Shown piece after piece: positions 1 through 12,496 of a DNA stretch of 33,833 nucleotides. Made by a program: the position numbers and the translations under genes. Numbering within the stretch: position 1 is the stretch's first letter; each line of letters starts with the position of its first letter. The notes under the pieces are model-generated. The model searched no databases. It had not been told where the DNA came from and saw only the letters and a program-made list of their open reading frames with translations. Location: positions 1 to 33,833 of the forward strand of contig CACIUL010000037.1 of assembly GCA_902589825.1 (NCBI GenBank). Direction: 5' to 3'. The stretch is from an uncultured Verrucomicrobiota bacterium. Lineage in GTDB: Bacteria; Verrucomicrobiota; Verrucomicrobiia; Verrucomicrobiales; DEV007.

Positions 1-1
1 G

Positions 2-64
2 GAGGATCTGTTCCCGGCTTCGCCCACCAATCAGTCGCCTGAGGAGGTTGCAGGACTTCCTTAA
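2..64 (+). CDS. Possible C-terminal end of an upstream gene (partial)
   Basis: In frame 2 the window opens with about 20 codons (ending ...EEVAGLP) and a TAA stop at 62-64. All three plus frames are open at the edge, so coding is not proven. Frame 2 is favoured because its stop codon lies inside the left arm of an intrinsic-terminator hairpin (59-78), where a gene end is expected. No family can be named from so short a piece. Given the genes that follow it could belong to the same polysaccharide locus, but that is a guess. Confidence 0.3.
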   Translation, partial: EDLFPASPTNQSPEEVAGLP

Positions 65-88
65 TCATCAGGTTAAGGCAATTTTTTT
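59..88 (+). terminator. Intrinsic terminator overlapping the stop of the upstream partial gene
   Basis: CCTTAA (59-64) pairs perfectly with TTAAGG (73-78) around an 8-nt loop and is followed by CAA and a run of seven T (82-88). The stem is short and AT-rich, so it may be only moderately efficient. It separates whatever lies upstream from the polysaccharide-export genes. Confidence 0.55.
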
Positions 89-190
89 AGGTTCTGCATT
101 GACTTGCCCCTGTTAAGTTTTTAAAACACGCGCAAAGAGACGCTTTCTATAACGCCTTTTTATTTAAAGAAGGTGACATTTAGCCCGAAA

Positions 191-1384
191 ATGATCAAAA
201 ATTCTAAACTCATTGCTATTTTTCTGGGAGCATTCACTTCAGGTGTCTTTGCCCAGAACCTTGCGGATATCGGTATTCTCAGTGAAACGGAGGACTTTGA
301 CTCGAGCCTGCCTTTTACCACGACGATCTCGACGGTTTTTGGCTATGACAGCAACGTGGGCAGTCGCCCCAAGTTTGTGGAGGATTCCTCTGCATATGCT
401 CAAGGCCGCTTGTCAGGTGCCTATTCAACCGTCAGGGGTAAAACGCATCTGGGCCTCAACGCCGGCTTTGCAACCATCTATTATCTGGAGCGGGACGACA
501 CGACATTCAATTCCGCTGATGGATCCGTGAATTTTTATCACAAGATCACCCCGAGGGCGACTTTTGCCAATAAGTCATACCTCTCCTACTCGATTGAACC
601 GGACCTGCAGATTGGCGTGGCGGTTCCGCGCCGGCTTTCCCATTACTATTATGGCCATAACAACGCCTCGTTGACGTATGCCTTTAATCGTCGCTTGAGT
701 TCAATCACCCGGGTGGGCGTCAGCGGGATTAGCTATGAAGATGAGACAAGTGCGGCCTCAAATGATAAGTTTACCTACAATATCTCCCAGGAGATGCGCT
801 ATGTCCTCAATGTGGTCAGTGACGTTGTTGGTGAATACCGCTTTATCACTTCAGATTATGATATTGCTGACTATGATTACGGGGCACACTACCTGCTTGC
901 CGGCCTTAACCGCAATTTTAACCTGAGGTTGCGTGGCACGCTCATGGCCGGTGTACAAACGCGCTCATTTGACAACGGGTATGAAGATGACTGGCAACCT
1001 CATCTGGAAACCTCGCTGCGTTATAACGTGACCGAAAAGACTCAGTTGTCCTGGATTAACCGTTTCGGTTATGAGGACGGTGAGCTTGCCTCTAACAAGG
1101 CCAACTCGAGAACAGGTTGGAACTCATCACTGAACCTTTCATATTCCTTTACCGATCGGTTGCGAAGTAATTTCGGGATGACCTATCACAGTTATAATTT
1201 TGAACGGCCTGAGCTGATTGAACTGGCTGAGGTGATGAAGACGATCAACCTTGGAGTGAATTATCGGCTTTATTCAAATATCGACCTCAACGCAAAGTAT
1301 TCCTATATTTCGATGGAATCTGATGATGTCTTCAGGGATTTTGTCAGGCATCGCGTATCGGCGGGCATGCAAATCAAGTTTTAG
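191..1384 (+). CDS. Outer-membrane beta-barrel protein of a polysaccharide-export locus
   Basis: Secreted protein of about 397 aa. From ATG 191 it starts with a good signal peptide (basic start MIKNSK, hydrophobic core, cleavage near GVFAQ). The mature part is rich in alternating aromatic and polar residues and in Tyr/Asn/Asp turns, as in beta-strands, and the protein ends in Phe (MQIKF), the usual C-terminal signal of outer-membrane barrels. A GTG start at 173 would add six residues and sits on top of the AAGAAGG purine stretch, so ATG 191 is preferred although its spacing is long. It comes just before a Wzz/BY-kinase gene and an OPX gene, which suggests a role in exopolysaccharide export (EpsL- or Wzp-like). 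The barrel architecture is well supported; the exact function is inferred from the neighbours. Confidence 0.75.
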   Translation: MIKNSKLIAIFLGAFTSGVFAQNLADIGILSETEDFDSSLPFTTTISTVFGYDSNVGSRPKFVEDSSAYAQGRLSGAYSTVRGKTHLGLNAGFATIYYLERDDTTFNSADGSVNFYHKITPRATFANKSYLSYSIEPDLQIGVAVPRRLSHYYYGHNNASLTYAFNRRLSSITRVGVSGISYEDETSAASNDKFTYNISQEMRYVLNVVSDVVGEYRFITSDYDIADYDYGAHYLLAGLNRNFNLRLRGTLMAGVQTRSFDNGYEDDWQPHLETSLRYNVTEKTQLSWINRFGYEDGELASNKANSRTGWNSSLNLSYSFTDRLRSNFGMTYHSYNFERPELIELAEVMKTINLGVNYRLYSNIDLNAKYSYISMESDDVFRDFVRHRVSAGMQIKF

Positions 1385-1401
1385 CCGGAGCATATCCGGC
1401 T
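1383..1401 (+). terminator. Hairpin overlapping the stop codon of the beta-barrel gene
   Basis: AGCCGGA (1383-1389) pairs perfectly with TCCGGCT (1395-1401) around a 5-nt loop. The left arm contains the last two bases of the TAG stop at 1382-1384. No T-run follows, so this is more likely an mRNA 3'-end stabiliser or attenuator than a full terminator. The kinase gene starts 160 nt downstream. Confidence 0.4.
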
Positions 1402-1562
1402 GAAAATCTTGAACAATTTACGGCGTGGATTGTCTATATTCACCTGGGGGATCCTTTCCCGACAATTTGTTAATATTTGTTGAGTAAAAGGCAATTCCAC
1501 ATACCGTTTGCGCAAGCCATCGTGACGTATTGGCGAGTCCCCCAGTCTATACAAACCGATTA

Positions 1563-3746
1563 ATGCCTGAACAAAGTGAAATAAAGCTTCACGCACTGGA
1601 TTATTGGCAGGTTCTGCGGAACCGATTTCCGGTTATCATGCTGGCATTTTTCCTGGTGTTCATGACCGCTTTGGTTATTGCCTACCTGCGCCCCAATGAA
1701 TACCTGGGCAAGGTCCAGTTACAGGTTCAGCGTCAAGCCAATGAGCTGGAGGTCTTTCGTGAGACGGGATCCATAGCGGATACGGGCAATGCCTCGCCCC
1801 ACATGACGTTCATGCAGACCCAGTTTGAGATCATCAAGAGCCGTAAAACGCTCATGCTCGTGATTAACAACCTTGAACTGGTCCAGGAATTCGGAGTGCA
1901 GAATGAGCAGGCGGCTTTCCAGCTACTGAAGGATCAAATAAATACCGAGAATGTTCGCGGGACAGACCTGATTGATATTGAGGTATATTATACTGATGCG
2001 AAGTTTGCTGCGGATATTGCCAATGAGGTGGCCACATCCTACCGTGTCCGCCGGGTGAATGAGATGCAGGAGCGCGCATCACGGGCCCTGGATACGCTGA
2101 CCAACCAGATTGAGAAACAGAAAGCCAAGCTGGAGAAACTGCGTGCAGCCATGCTGGACAAGATGGAACAGTACAGGGTGGTTGACCTGCAGCTTGGAAC
2201 ACCTTCGTGGCTGCGGGGCAGTCAACCAAATACCGGCATTGGATCGCTGGTCATGCGGGCCAAGGAGGAGGAATTTACTGCGGAGGGAAGCATTCAGGAT
2301 TTGCGAACAACCATCAAGGCGTTGCAGGATCTGGATGGCGACGAATTGATCAAGGCCGCCGTTGATCTAGGGGTTAACAACCAGACATTAACCAAGCGTT
2401 ACCCGGACTACCAGACTGCCCTGCTGACACGGGAGTCACTCCGGGAAAGCGGTGTGGGGAATAAGCACCCCAAGAGCCTGAACCTCGACAGGCAGATTGA
2501 ACTGTTGAAGGAAATGCTGCTCGAGGCAGTGGACACGGCGAAGAGTGCCCTTGGCACGAGGCTCTCGATGGCAGAACAGACCCTGCTGAACACCAAGGCG
2601 ACAAAGGAGGATGTCGAGCAGCGTTCACTCAGGGAGCGGAGGGAAAACCTCGAATACATTGATGCCAAGAAAGATTATGAGCTAAGCAAAGAGGTGCTTA
2701 ACAAGATGCAGGAGAACCTTGATAAGGAGAGTATCGACGTGGGCAGCACACAGACTCCAATCGTGATTCACGAGAATGCTGTCGAACAGTTGCTTCCAGC
2801 CCGCCCGAACATCCAACTTCACATCATCCTCGGGGCGGTTGTTGGTCTGGTGTTTGGAGTCGGGATGGCATTCTTCCTTGAATATCTGGACACTTCCGTG
2901 AAGTCACTGGAGGATGTTGAGCGTTACCTTGGTGTTCCGGTTCTTGCCGTGATTCCAAATGAAGTCGGCATCCTGCATAAGCAGAGCGGCCTGGCTCCTG
3001 ATGCCGAGGCCTACCGTATCCTGCGCACCAACATTGAATTCAACAGGAGAAGTGCCGATGCCAACGCAATTTCCATTGTCAGTGGCGGAGCTGGTGAGGG
3101 GAAGTCAACGACACTGGTGAACCTGGCTTATGTTTGTGCTCAGGGTGGCTACACCACCTTGATGATTGACGCCGACTTGCGCCGACCCCAGTTGCATACA
3201 TTCTTTGATGTCAACAATTCTGTCGGGTTGACCAATTACCTGACAACCGACCTGGTCCTGGAGGATGTGATCCTGCAGACGCCGGTTGAAAACCTTTATT
3301 TCATGCCTTCAGGTATCCTGCCTGCTGATGCAGCGGGAATTCTCAATTCAAGGCGCATGTCTGAGCTGATGGCTGATGTAAAGAGCCGGTTTGATCTTGT
3401 GCTTGTCGACTCGCCGCCGATTCTCGGGGTCAGTGATGCCTCAGTGCTGGCTTCCGAGGCTGACCTGACGATGGCCGTGATTCAGCATCGCAAGTTGCCA
3501 AGGGCCATGCTGGTCAGGGTCAAGCAAGCGGTGGAAAATGTGGGCGGAGACCTTTTTGGAGTTGTTCTCAATAACGTCGATGTGCGCTCTGATAACCAAT
3601 ATCAATATTATACAAGTTACTATACCTATTATTCTCCGAGCAATATCCAGGAGACTGCCCAGGATGAATTCCTGGATGAGAGTTCCGGTGATAAGAACGA
3701 GCTGGAGGTGGCTGAGGCAGCCAATCACGCGGAGGATGAATATTAG
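1563..3746 (+). CDS. Wzz/BY-kinase fusion: polysaccharide chain-length regulator with tyrosine autokinase
   Basis: Inner-membrane protein of about 727 aa that controls exopolysaccharide polymerisation and export (Wzc/ExoP class). It has a Wzz domain with a first membrane helix soon after the start (VIMLAFFLVFMTALVIAYL), a long coiled-coil periplasmic region with many Glu/Lys/Gln, a second helix (ILGAVVGLVFGVGMAFFLEY), and a cytoplasmic P-loop kinase. The kinase shows Walker A SGGAGEGKSTT (Lys encoded at 3102-3104), Walker A' MIDADLRRP and Walker B LVLVDSPP. A C-terminal tyrosine cluster (3594-3640; YQYYTSYYTYY) is the expected autophosphorylation tail. ATG 1563 is preferred over the longer TTG 1530 form because MPEQSEIKLHALDYW is a natural Wzz start; neither has a clear Shine-Dalgarno. 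The OPX gene follows directly. Confidence 0.92.
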   Translation: MPEQSEIKLHALDYWQVLRNRFPVIMLAFFLVFMTALVIAYLRPNEYLGKVQLQVQRQANELEVFRETGSIADTGNASPHMTFMQTQFEIIKSRKTLMLVINNLELVQEFGVQNEQAAFQLLKDQINTENVRGTDLIDIEVYYTDAKFAADIANEVATSYRVRRVNEMQERASRALDTLTNQIEKQKAKLEKLRAAMLDKMEQYRVVDLQLGTPSWLRGSQPNTGIGSLVMRAKEEEFTAEGSIQDLRTTIKALQDLDGDELIKAAVDLGVNNQTLTKRYPDYQTALLTRESLRESGVGNKHPKSLNLDRQIELLKEMLLEAVDTAKSALGTRLSMAEQTLLNTKATKEDVEQRSLRERRENLEYIDAKKDYELSKEVLNKMQENLDKESIDVGSTQTPIVIHENAVEQLLPARPNIQLHIILGAVVGLVFGVGMAFFLEYLDTSVKSLEDVERYLGVPVLAVIPNEVGILHKQSGLAPDAEAYRILRTNIEFNRRSADANAISIVSGGAGEGKSTTLVNLAYVCAQGGYTTLMIDADLRRPQLHTFFDVNNSVGLTNYLTTDLVLEDVILQTPVENLYFMPSGILPADAAGILNSRRMSELMADVKSRFDLVLVDSPPILGVSDASVLASEADLTMAVIQHRKLPRAMLVRVKQAVENVGGDLFGVVLNNVDVRSDNQYQYYTSYYTYYSPSNIQETAQDEFLDESSGDKNELEVAEAANHAEDEY

Positions 3747-3776
3747 GTGAGGTGTGGTATAGTTAAGCCAGAGGTT

Positions 3777-4373
3777 ATGCTGTCCATTCAATATATTGCC
3801 ATCAGGGCTTGTGCCATGGTGTTATTGGCATCCATCGGAGTCACTGCAGTTTGTGCACAGGAACCCCAATTGGAAAAGGGTCAGTCTTTTCTATTGCGCC
3901 TTGCAGGTGTGCCTGCCGATGACCAGGCATCCATCAGCCAGACCTATACGATCAGTGATACCGGCACCATTAAGCTGCTATACCTTGAAAAGGAGATGGA
4001 AGCGAATGGTTGCCGTCCATCTGAACTGGCTCGAAAAATTGAGGCTGCCTACAAGGCGGCTGAGATTTTCACCAAGCCAAATATCACCATTACTCTTGGT
4101 GAAGCCTCAGGGGTTCAGCGTTATGCCAGTATTCTCGGGCAGGTAAAGAGTCCGGGAACAGTGGGAATTATCCCGGGGTTAACCATGCTTGATGCCATTG
4201 CGCGCTGTGGAGGGTTTAACCCGTTTGCAAATGCCAGGAAGGTCAAGCTGACGAGGGCAGGGAAGGCGTCTTATCACGATTTATCCCAGACCGACAACAA
4301 GGATAATATAAAGATCAAGTCCAATGACATTATCAATGTTCCGCAGCGTCGCTTGTTCGATGGCAGGGATTAA
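3777..4373 (+). CDS. Short OPX (Wza-like) polysaccharide export protein with one SLBB domain
   Basis: Periplasmic protein of about 198 aa that guides polysaccharide out of the cell. A signal peptide (hydrophobic core to VTAVCAQ) is followed by a Poly_export domain (about residues 35-105, with YTISDTGTIKLLYL) and one SLBB domain (ASILGQVKSPGTVGIIPG and onward). The chain ends right after the SLBB domain with IINVPQRRLFDGRD, so the amphipathic outer-membrane helix of full-length Wza is missing. The Cys at the cleavage region is not in a good lipobox (TAVC). The start may instead be GTG 3747, which abuts the kinase stop and lies 11 nt after a GGAGG; ATG 3777 gives the cleaner signal peptide. It probably works with the beta-barrel at 191-1384. 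Confidence 0.85.
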   Translation: MLSIQYIAIRACAMVLLASIGVTAVCAQEPQLEKGQSFLLRLAGVPADDQASISQTYTISDTGTIKLLYLEKEMEANGCRPSELARKIEAAYKAAEIFTKPNITITLGEASGVQRYASILGQVKSPGTVGIIPGLTMLDAIARCGGFNPFANARKVKLTRAGKASYHDLSQTDNKDNIKIKSNDIINVPQRRLFDGRD

Positions 4374-4379
4374 GCAGAT

Positions 4380-4430
4380 CGGCTAAAGCGGCAAGGGATT
4401 TGCTTAAGCCGGGAATGCCCAAGGTATTCC
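4380..4430. terminator. Two tandem hairpins between convergent export and pgsA genes
   Basis: Hairpin 1 pairs 4380-4389 with 4402-4411 (10 positions, one A/A mismatch, 12-nt loop). Hairpin 2 pairs GGAATGCC (4412-4419) with GGTATTCC (4423-4430) around CAA, with one G/T wobble. They fill the 59-nt gap between the OPX stop and the pgsA stop on the other strand, so they probably end transcription in both directions. There is no strong T-run, which lowers confidence. Confidence 0.45.
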
Positions 4431-4432
4431 TC

Positions 4433-5005
4433 TTAAATACTCTGGATCAGGTGTCGGTTACTCCGCATGTATGACAAACCGGAGACGATCGTAAGCAAGA
4501 CACAAAGCCAGAGTAGTCCGACGCCAACCTGGATCGGTATCAAGTTGTCCAGAAAGGAAAGTGCGGATTCCTTGTTCAGTCCTCCTTGATGCATCAAAAA
4601 ATAGGTGGCAGCGGCAATTTGTGCCACAGTCTTCCACTTGCCCAGGGAGTCAGCCATTAGCACTGCGCCCTGGGTTGAGGCAAGCAGACGTAAACCGGTC
4701 ACCAGGAACTCCCGGCTTATAATCACGATGGTGATCCATGCCGCTATCAGTCCGGTGGATGTGAGCATGATGAAGACCGCGCTGATCAGGATCTTGTCGA
4801 CCAGGGGATCCATCAGTTTGCCAAAGTCAGTCACCAGATTCATTTTCCTGGCCAGATAACCGTCCAGAAAGTCAGTTAGTGATGCCGTTAAGAATAGCAC
4901 CATGGCAATGGTATATTGCCAGGCGAGTTCAGGCAGGGAGGCAACAGCAACAAAGATTGCAGTCAAGAGCAGCCGGATCAGTGTGAGTTTATTGGGTATA
5001 TTCAT
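4433..5005 (-). CDS. pgsA: CDP-diacylglycerol--glycerol-3-phosphate 3-phosphatidyltransferase
   Basis: Integral inner-membrane enzyme of about 190 aa, the usual length for PgsA. It makes phosphatidylglycerol phosphate from CDP-diacylglycerol and glycerol-3-phosphate, the committed step to phosphatidylglycerol and cardiolipin. The complete CDP-alcohol phosphatidyltransferase motif DG-x2-AR-x8-G-x3-D-x3-D is present (DGYLARKMN then GKLMDPLVDK), with several hydrophobic helices and the typical start MNIPNKLTLIR. A longer reading frame extends upstream to 5074, but ATG 5005 forms an ATGA overlap with the moaE stop and is clearly the right start. The two genes should be translationally coupled, an uncommon pairing. 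Confidence 0.92.
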   Translation of the reverse strand: MNIPNKLTLIRLLLTAIFVAVASLPELAWQYTIAMVLFLTASLTDFLDGYLARKMNLVTDFGKLMDPLVDKILISAVFIMLTSTGLIAAWITIVIISREFLVTGLRLLASTQGAVLMADSLGKWKTVAQIAAATYFLMHQGGLNKESALSFLDNLIPIQVGVGLLWLCVLLTIVSGLSYMRSNRHLIQSI

Positions 5006-5397
5006 GAATGATTGCCCTTGGGGACCACATCTTTCCAAATGGGTACTACTCTCTTGAGTTTGTCCAGATACCATCGTGATATTTCGAAGGCTTCACGGCT
5101 CCTGGCACAACCGATCCGAATGACCACGGATGGCTCTGCAGCATATACCATGCCGGTCCTGTGGATAATTTGTGCCCGGTGAGGGCAGAAAATTTTGCCA
5201 GCCTCATTTCCTATCTCCCGGAGTTTTTCTTCTGCCATGCTGGGGTAAGCCGTGTAGTTGATTCCGGTAATCGGCTTTCCGGCCTCGGTGCCGCGCACCA
5301 CTCCCCAAAAGACCGTCTCTGCACCAAATTCCGAGTTCCATTCCGGCTCTTCAGAGGGGATGGGATCGCTTGTGAGCAGGAAGTCTAAAGTTTGCAT
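5002..5397 (-). CDS. moaE: MoaE-like molybdopterin synthase catalytic subunit
   Basis: Protein of 131 aa in the MoaE family, which transfers sulfur from MoaD thiocarboxylate to precursor Z to form molybdopterin. Family landmarks are visible: WGVVRG near residue 32, YTAYPSMAEEKL, HRTGMVYAAEPSVVI and a C-terminal LDKLKRVVPIWK that keeps both lysines expected in the active site. The segment that reads SAHRSSAF in E. coli MoaE is CARSREAF here, so the His-Arg pair is changed. No moaD, moaA or moaC is nearby. The gene overlaps pgsA by ATGA. It could be a divergent but working MoaE or a paralogue; the family assignment is solid. Confidence 0.85.
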   Translation of the reverse strand: MQTLDFLLTSDPIPSEEPEWNSEFGAETVFWGVVRGTEAGKPITGINYTAYPSMAEEKLREIGNEAGKIFCPHRAQIIHRTGMVYAAEPSVVIRIGCARSREAFEISRWYLDKLKRVVPIWKDVVPKGNHS

Positions 5398-5492
5398 TGG
5401 AGGTTGCGAAAGTTCCTTTTTGCTAATTGAGTGCCGTCAGGAAACTGATGCGGTTTCATGAATTTTACTGATACTAAGAGCTAAGTGACAAG

Positions 5493-6929
5493 ATGAGCAA
5501 GAGTGACTTCGGATTGATTGGCCTCGCGGTCATGGGACAAAACCTTGTGCTCAATATAGCCAGCAGGGGGTTTAGTGCCTCGGTTTATAACCGCACAATT
5601 GAGACCATGACGGATTTCATGAATGGTCCGGCAAAGGGAACCACCATCCAAGGGCATGAGAGCTTGGCAGGTTTTGTATCAAGCCTTGAGCGTCCCCGCA
5701 AGGTAATGCTCATGGTCCAGGCGGGTTCCCCCGTTGATGCCGTTATAGAGCAACTGGTCCCGCTGCTGGAGGAGGGCGACTTGATTATTGACGGCGGAAA
5801 CAGTTTGTTCACTGATTCGGAACGCCGGGCCAAGGATCTTTGCCAAAAAGGCTTACGCTTTATCGGGACAGGTGTTTCAGGTGGTGAAGAGGGGGCACTG
5901 AAGGGACCTGCTATCATGCCGGGTGGTGACCAGGAGAGTTGGGAACTGATCAGGCCTGTCTTTGAGGCGATTGCCGCCAAGGTGGATGGTGAGCCGTGCG
6001 TGACACATATAGGACCGGGTGGAGCCGGCCATTATGTCAAGATGGTGCATAATGGTATTGAATATGGCGATATGCAGTTAATTTGCGAGGCCTACAATCT
6101 CTTGAAATCCAGCGGCTTTACGGCTGAGGAGCTTTCGGAGGTATTCCGGAAATGGAATGCCGGCGAGCTGGAAAGTTACCTGATCCAGATTACGAGCAAG
6201 ATCCTTGAGCAGAAGGATCCCGAGACCGGACAACCCGTGGTTGATGTGATCATGGACCGGGCGGGTCAGAAGGGAACCGGTCGTTGGACTGTCATGAGCG
6301 GGGTTGAGAACGGTGTCGTCATTTCGACTATCAACGCAGCCGTTGAGGCAAGGATACTTTCCTCGATGAAGGAGCAGCGGGTTATTGCATCGCCACAACT
6401 CAGCGGGCCTTCGGTTGAAGATCCGGTTGGAAGTGGATGGAGTAAGGAGGAGATGGTCCAGAAGGTGGAAGCGGCACTGCATGCCTCGAAAATTATTTCA
6501 TATGCCCAGGGGTTGGACCTGATGAAACAGGTCGGTATTGCCCATAAGTGGGGATTGGACCTTGGTTCGATTGCACGGATATGGCGCGGAGGCTGTATAA
6601 TCAGGGCCCGATTCCTGAACCGGATCACTGAGGCGTATAGCAGGGATCCCAACCTTGGAAATTTGATGCTTGATGAATATTTCCGGGAGATTCTCAATCG
6701 CAGTGAAGAGAACTGGCGTGAGGTGATCTGCCTTGCGATAAGGCGGGGCATTCCCGTGCCTGCCTTCAGTGCTTCACTGGGATATTACGATAGTTTCCGC
6801 TCTGAGCGCCTTCCGGCCAACCTTCTTCAGGCACAGAGGGATTTTTTTGGTGCCCATACTTACGAGCGTGTGGATCGCCCCCCCGGGGAATATTTTCATA
6901 CCGATTGGCCGGATGTGATTGATAATTAG
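5493..6929 (+). CDS. gnd: 6-phosphogluconate dehydrogenase, decarboxylating
   Basis: Cytoplasmic enzyme of 478 aa, normal family length, oxidising 6-phosphogluconate to ribulose-5-phosphate and CO2 with reduction of NADP+ in the pentose phosphate pathway. The N-terminal Rossmann fold reads LIGLAVMGQNLVLNIA with YNRT after beta2. The substrate site GVSGGEEGALKGPAIMPGG and the catalytic helix HYVKMVHNGIEYGDMQ (Lys and Asn) are intact, and the C-terminal part contains RAGQKGTGRWT and IWRGGCIIRA. ATG 5493 is the only sensible start. It stands alone between moaE-pgsA (divergent) and the rRNA operon. No unusual residue noticed. Confidence 0.97.
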   Translation: MSKSDFGLIGLAVMGQNLVLNIASRGFSASVYNRTIETMTDFMNGPAKGTTIQGHESLAGFVSSLERPRKVMLMVQAGSPVDAVIEQLVPLLEEGDLIIDGGNSLFTDSERRAKDLCQKGLRFIGTGVSGGEEGALKGPAIMPGGDQESWELIRPVFEAIAAKVDGEPCVTHIGPGGAGHYVKMVHNGIEYGDMQLICEAYNLLKSSGFTAEELSEVFRKWNAGELESYLIQITSKILEQKDPETGQPVVDVIMDRAGQKGTGRWTVMSGVENGVVISTINAAVEARILSSMKEQRVIASPQLSGPSVEDPVGSGWSKEEMVQKVEAALHASKIISYAQGLDLMKQVGIAHKWGLDLGSIARIWRGGCIIRARFLNRITEAYSRDPNLGNLMLDEYFREILNRSEENWREVICLAIRRGIPVPAFSASLGYYDSFRSERLPANLLQAQRDFFGAHTYERVDRPPGEYFHTDWPDVIDN

Positions 6930-7023
6930 GGTGTAGCAGGTTTGTAAATTCAGGGATTCACAAAATATTTCGCGCTTCTTAATCAATTACAGTTCAAATA
7001 GCGTTTAATTGAGTCAAAAAAAT

Positions 7024-7051
7024 TTGACCAAATTAAGCAATCGACTATAAT
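7024..7051 (+). promoter_or_regulatory. Strong sigma70-type rRNA promoter
   Basis: The -35 box TTGACC (7024-7029) and a perfect -10 box TATAAT (7046-7051) are 16 bp apart. Upstream is an A/T-rich stretch with an A-tract (around 7014-7022) that could act as an UP element. The base composition just after the -10 (CTTCGCCCGCC) is GC-rich, as in the discriminators of stringently controlled rRNA promoters. Transcription should start near 7058, about 300 nt before mature 16S. Confidence 0.8.
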
Positions 7052-7147
7052 CTTCGCCCGCCGACCGGAATACGTCGGGCTCCCGGGAGGCTTGAGTTGC
7101 CAATCTGTACCTTCGAGTGCATTTTTCAACGTGTCTTCTGGAGAAGG

Positions 7148-7160
7148 TGTTCTTTGAGAA
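7148..7160 (+). promoter_or_regulatory. boxA-like antitermination site in the rRNA leader
   Basis: TGTTCTTTGAGAA closely resembles the boxA element of bacterial rRNA leaders (TGYTCTTTRA type), which loads NusB/S10 antitermination factors. It lies about 90 nt after the predicted start and is followed by related sequences at 9476-9488 and 12621-12633 in the same operon. Confidence 0.55.
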
Positions 7161-7320
7161 GACAGGTTTGATTAAGTGGAGACGTTTACGTCATCGCTTG
7201 ATCGAAACGAAAATTGAAAAAGCTAATTTGTGCGTTGCGTGCCACTCGCTTGAAGTGATGTGGTGCGCGGTAACCAGGGTGCTTGAAAGTAGGCACCCTG
7301 ATTCCCGTCAGAATATTTGC

Positions 7321-7347
7321 CTTTCGACCGGCTTGCCGGCTTGAAAG
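7321..7347 (+). other. Leader hairpin with CUUG tetraloop just before 16S rRNA
   Basis: CTTTC (7321-7325) pairs with GAAAG (7343-7347), continued by a G/T wobble and an A/T pair. The core is CCGG (7328-7331) with CCGG (7336-7339) closed by CTTG, a known very stable RNA tetraloop on a G-C closing pair. It ends about 14 nt before mature 16S and is probably a folding or processing element of the pre-rRNA. Confidence 0.5.
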
Positions 7348-7360
7348 GCTACATACTTTC

Positions 7361-9227
<1,867 letters not shown>

Positions 9228-9303
9228 GGGGGCATAGCTCAGTTGGTAGAGCATCTGCTTTGCAAGCAGAGGGTCTGCGGTTCGAATCCGCATGCCTCCA
9301 CCA
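9228..9303 (+). tRNA. tRNA-Ala (anticodon TGC)
   Basis: Complete cloverleaf with CCA encoded (9301-9303). The acceptor stem GGGGGCA pairs with TGCCTCC, giving the G3:U70 wobble pair that identifies alanine tRNA. The anticodon TGC is at 9261-9263 in a stem TCTGC/GCAGA, and the T-loop is TTCGAAT. It lies in the 16S-23S spacer, upstream of tRNA-Ile. Confidence 0.98.
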
Positions 9304-9340
9304 ATCTTTTTTGGTGGGCCACGTGCTCCTGATGTCCAGC

Positions 9341-9417
9341 GGGTCTGTAGCTCAGCTGGTTAGAGCACCGCCTTGATAAGGCGGGGGTCACAGGTTCGAG
9401 TCCTGTCAGACCCACCA
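9341..9417 (+). tRNA. tRNA-Ile (anticodon GAT)
   Basis: Complete cloverleaf with CCA encoded (9415-9417). Acceptor GGGTCTG pairs with CAGACCC; the anticodon GAT is at 9375-9377 in the stem CGCCT/AGGCG; the T-loop is TTCGAGT. It follows tRNA-Ala after 37 nt, the reverse of the Ile-Ala order known from E. coli and B. subtilis. Confidence 0.98.
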
Positions 9418-9475
9418 TTTCCTAACCCGCCTGGGTGGAGATGATAGTCGAGACCTTTCTTTTCCGGGACTTTCC

Positions 9476-9488
9476 TGTTCCTTGATAT
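9476..9488 (+). promoter_or_regulatory. Second boxA-like site, tRNA-Ile to 23S spacer
   Basis: TGTTCCTTGATAT differs from the leader boxA-like site by few bases. E. coli also has a boxA in the spacer before 23S, so the location fits re-loading of the antitermination complex. The remainder of the 226-nt spacer 9418-9643 contains no gene; CCGC (9602-9605) and AAAGCGG further on could form a stem before 23S. Confidence 0.4.
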
Positions 9489-9643
9489 CTGCATACTGGG
9501 TAGAACAATCTGCAATTTTATTTGATAGAGCCCTTGGCCGAACTTTGGCCGGGTTCAATCTTGCAAAGTCTTTAGTGAAAACGGCTTCTAGACCAATTTT
9601 GCCGCTGCTTGCTTTTTAAAGTGAAAAGCGGTCGTTGGATCAA

Positions 9644-12496
<2,853 letters not shown>

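Larger units (their letters stand above)
6930..7360 (+). other. rRNA operon promoter and leader region (no gene)
   Basis: This 431-nt stretch separates gnd from 16S rRNA. It is AT-rich up to the rRNA promoter (7024-7051), then holds a GC-rich start region, a boxA-like site (7148-7160) and a stable hairpin just before 16S (7321-7347). The short open frame at 7117-7344 lies inside the transcribed leader, has no ribosome-binding site and is not a gene. Confidence 0.8.

Noticed and set aside
99-126. TTGACT plus TTAAAA as a promoter for the beta-barrel gene
   Set aside because: The -10 match is poor (three of six); spacing is right but support is too weak to list.
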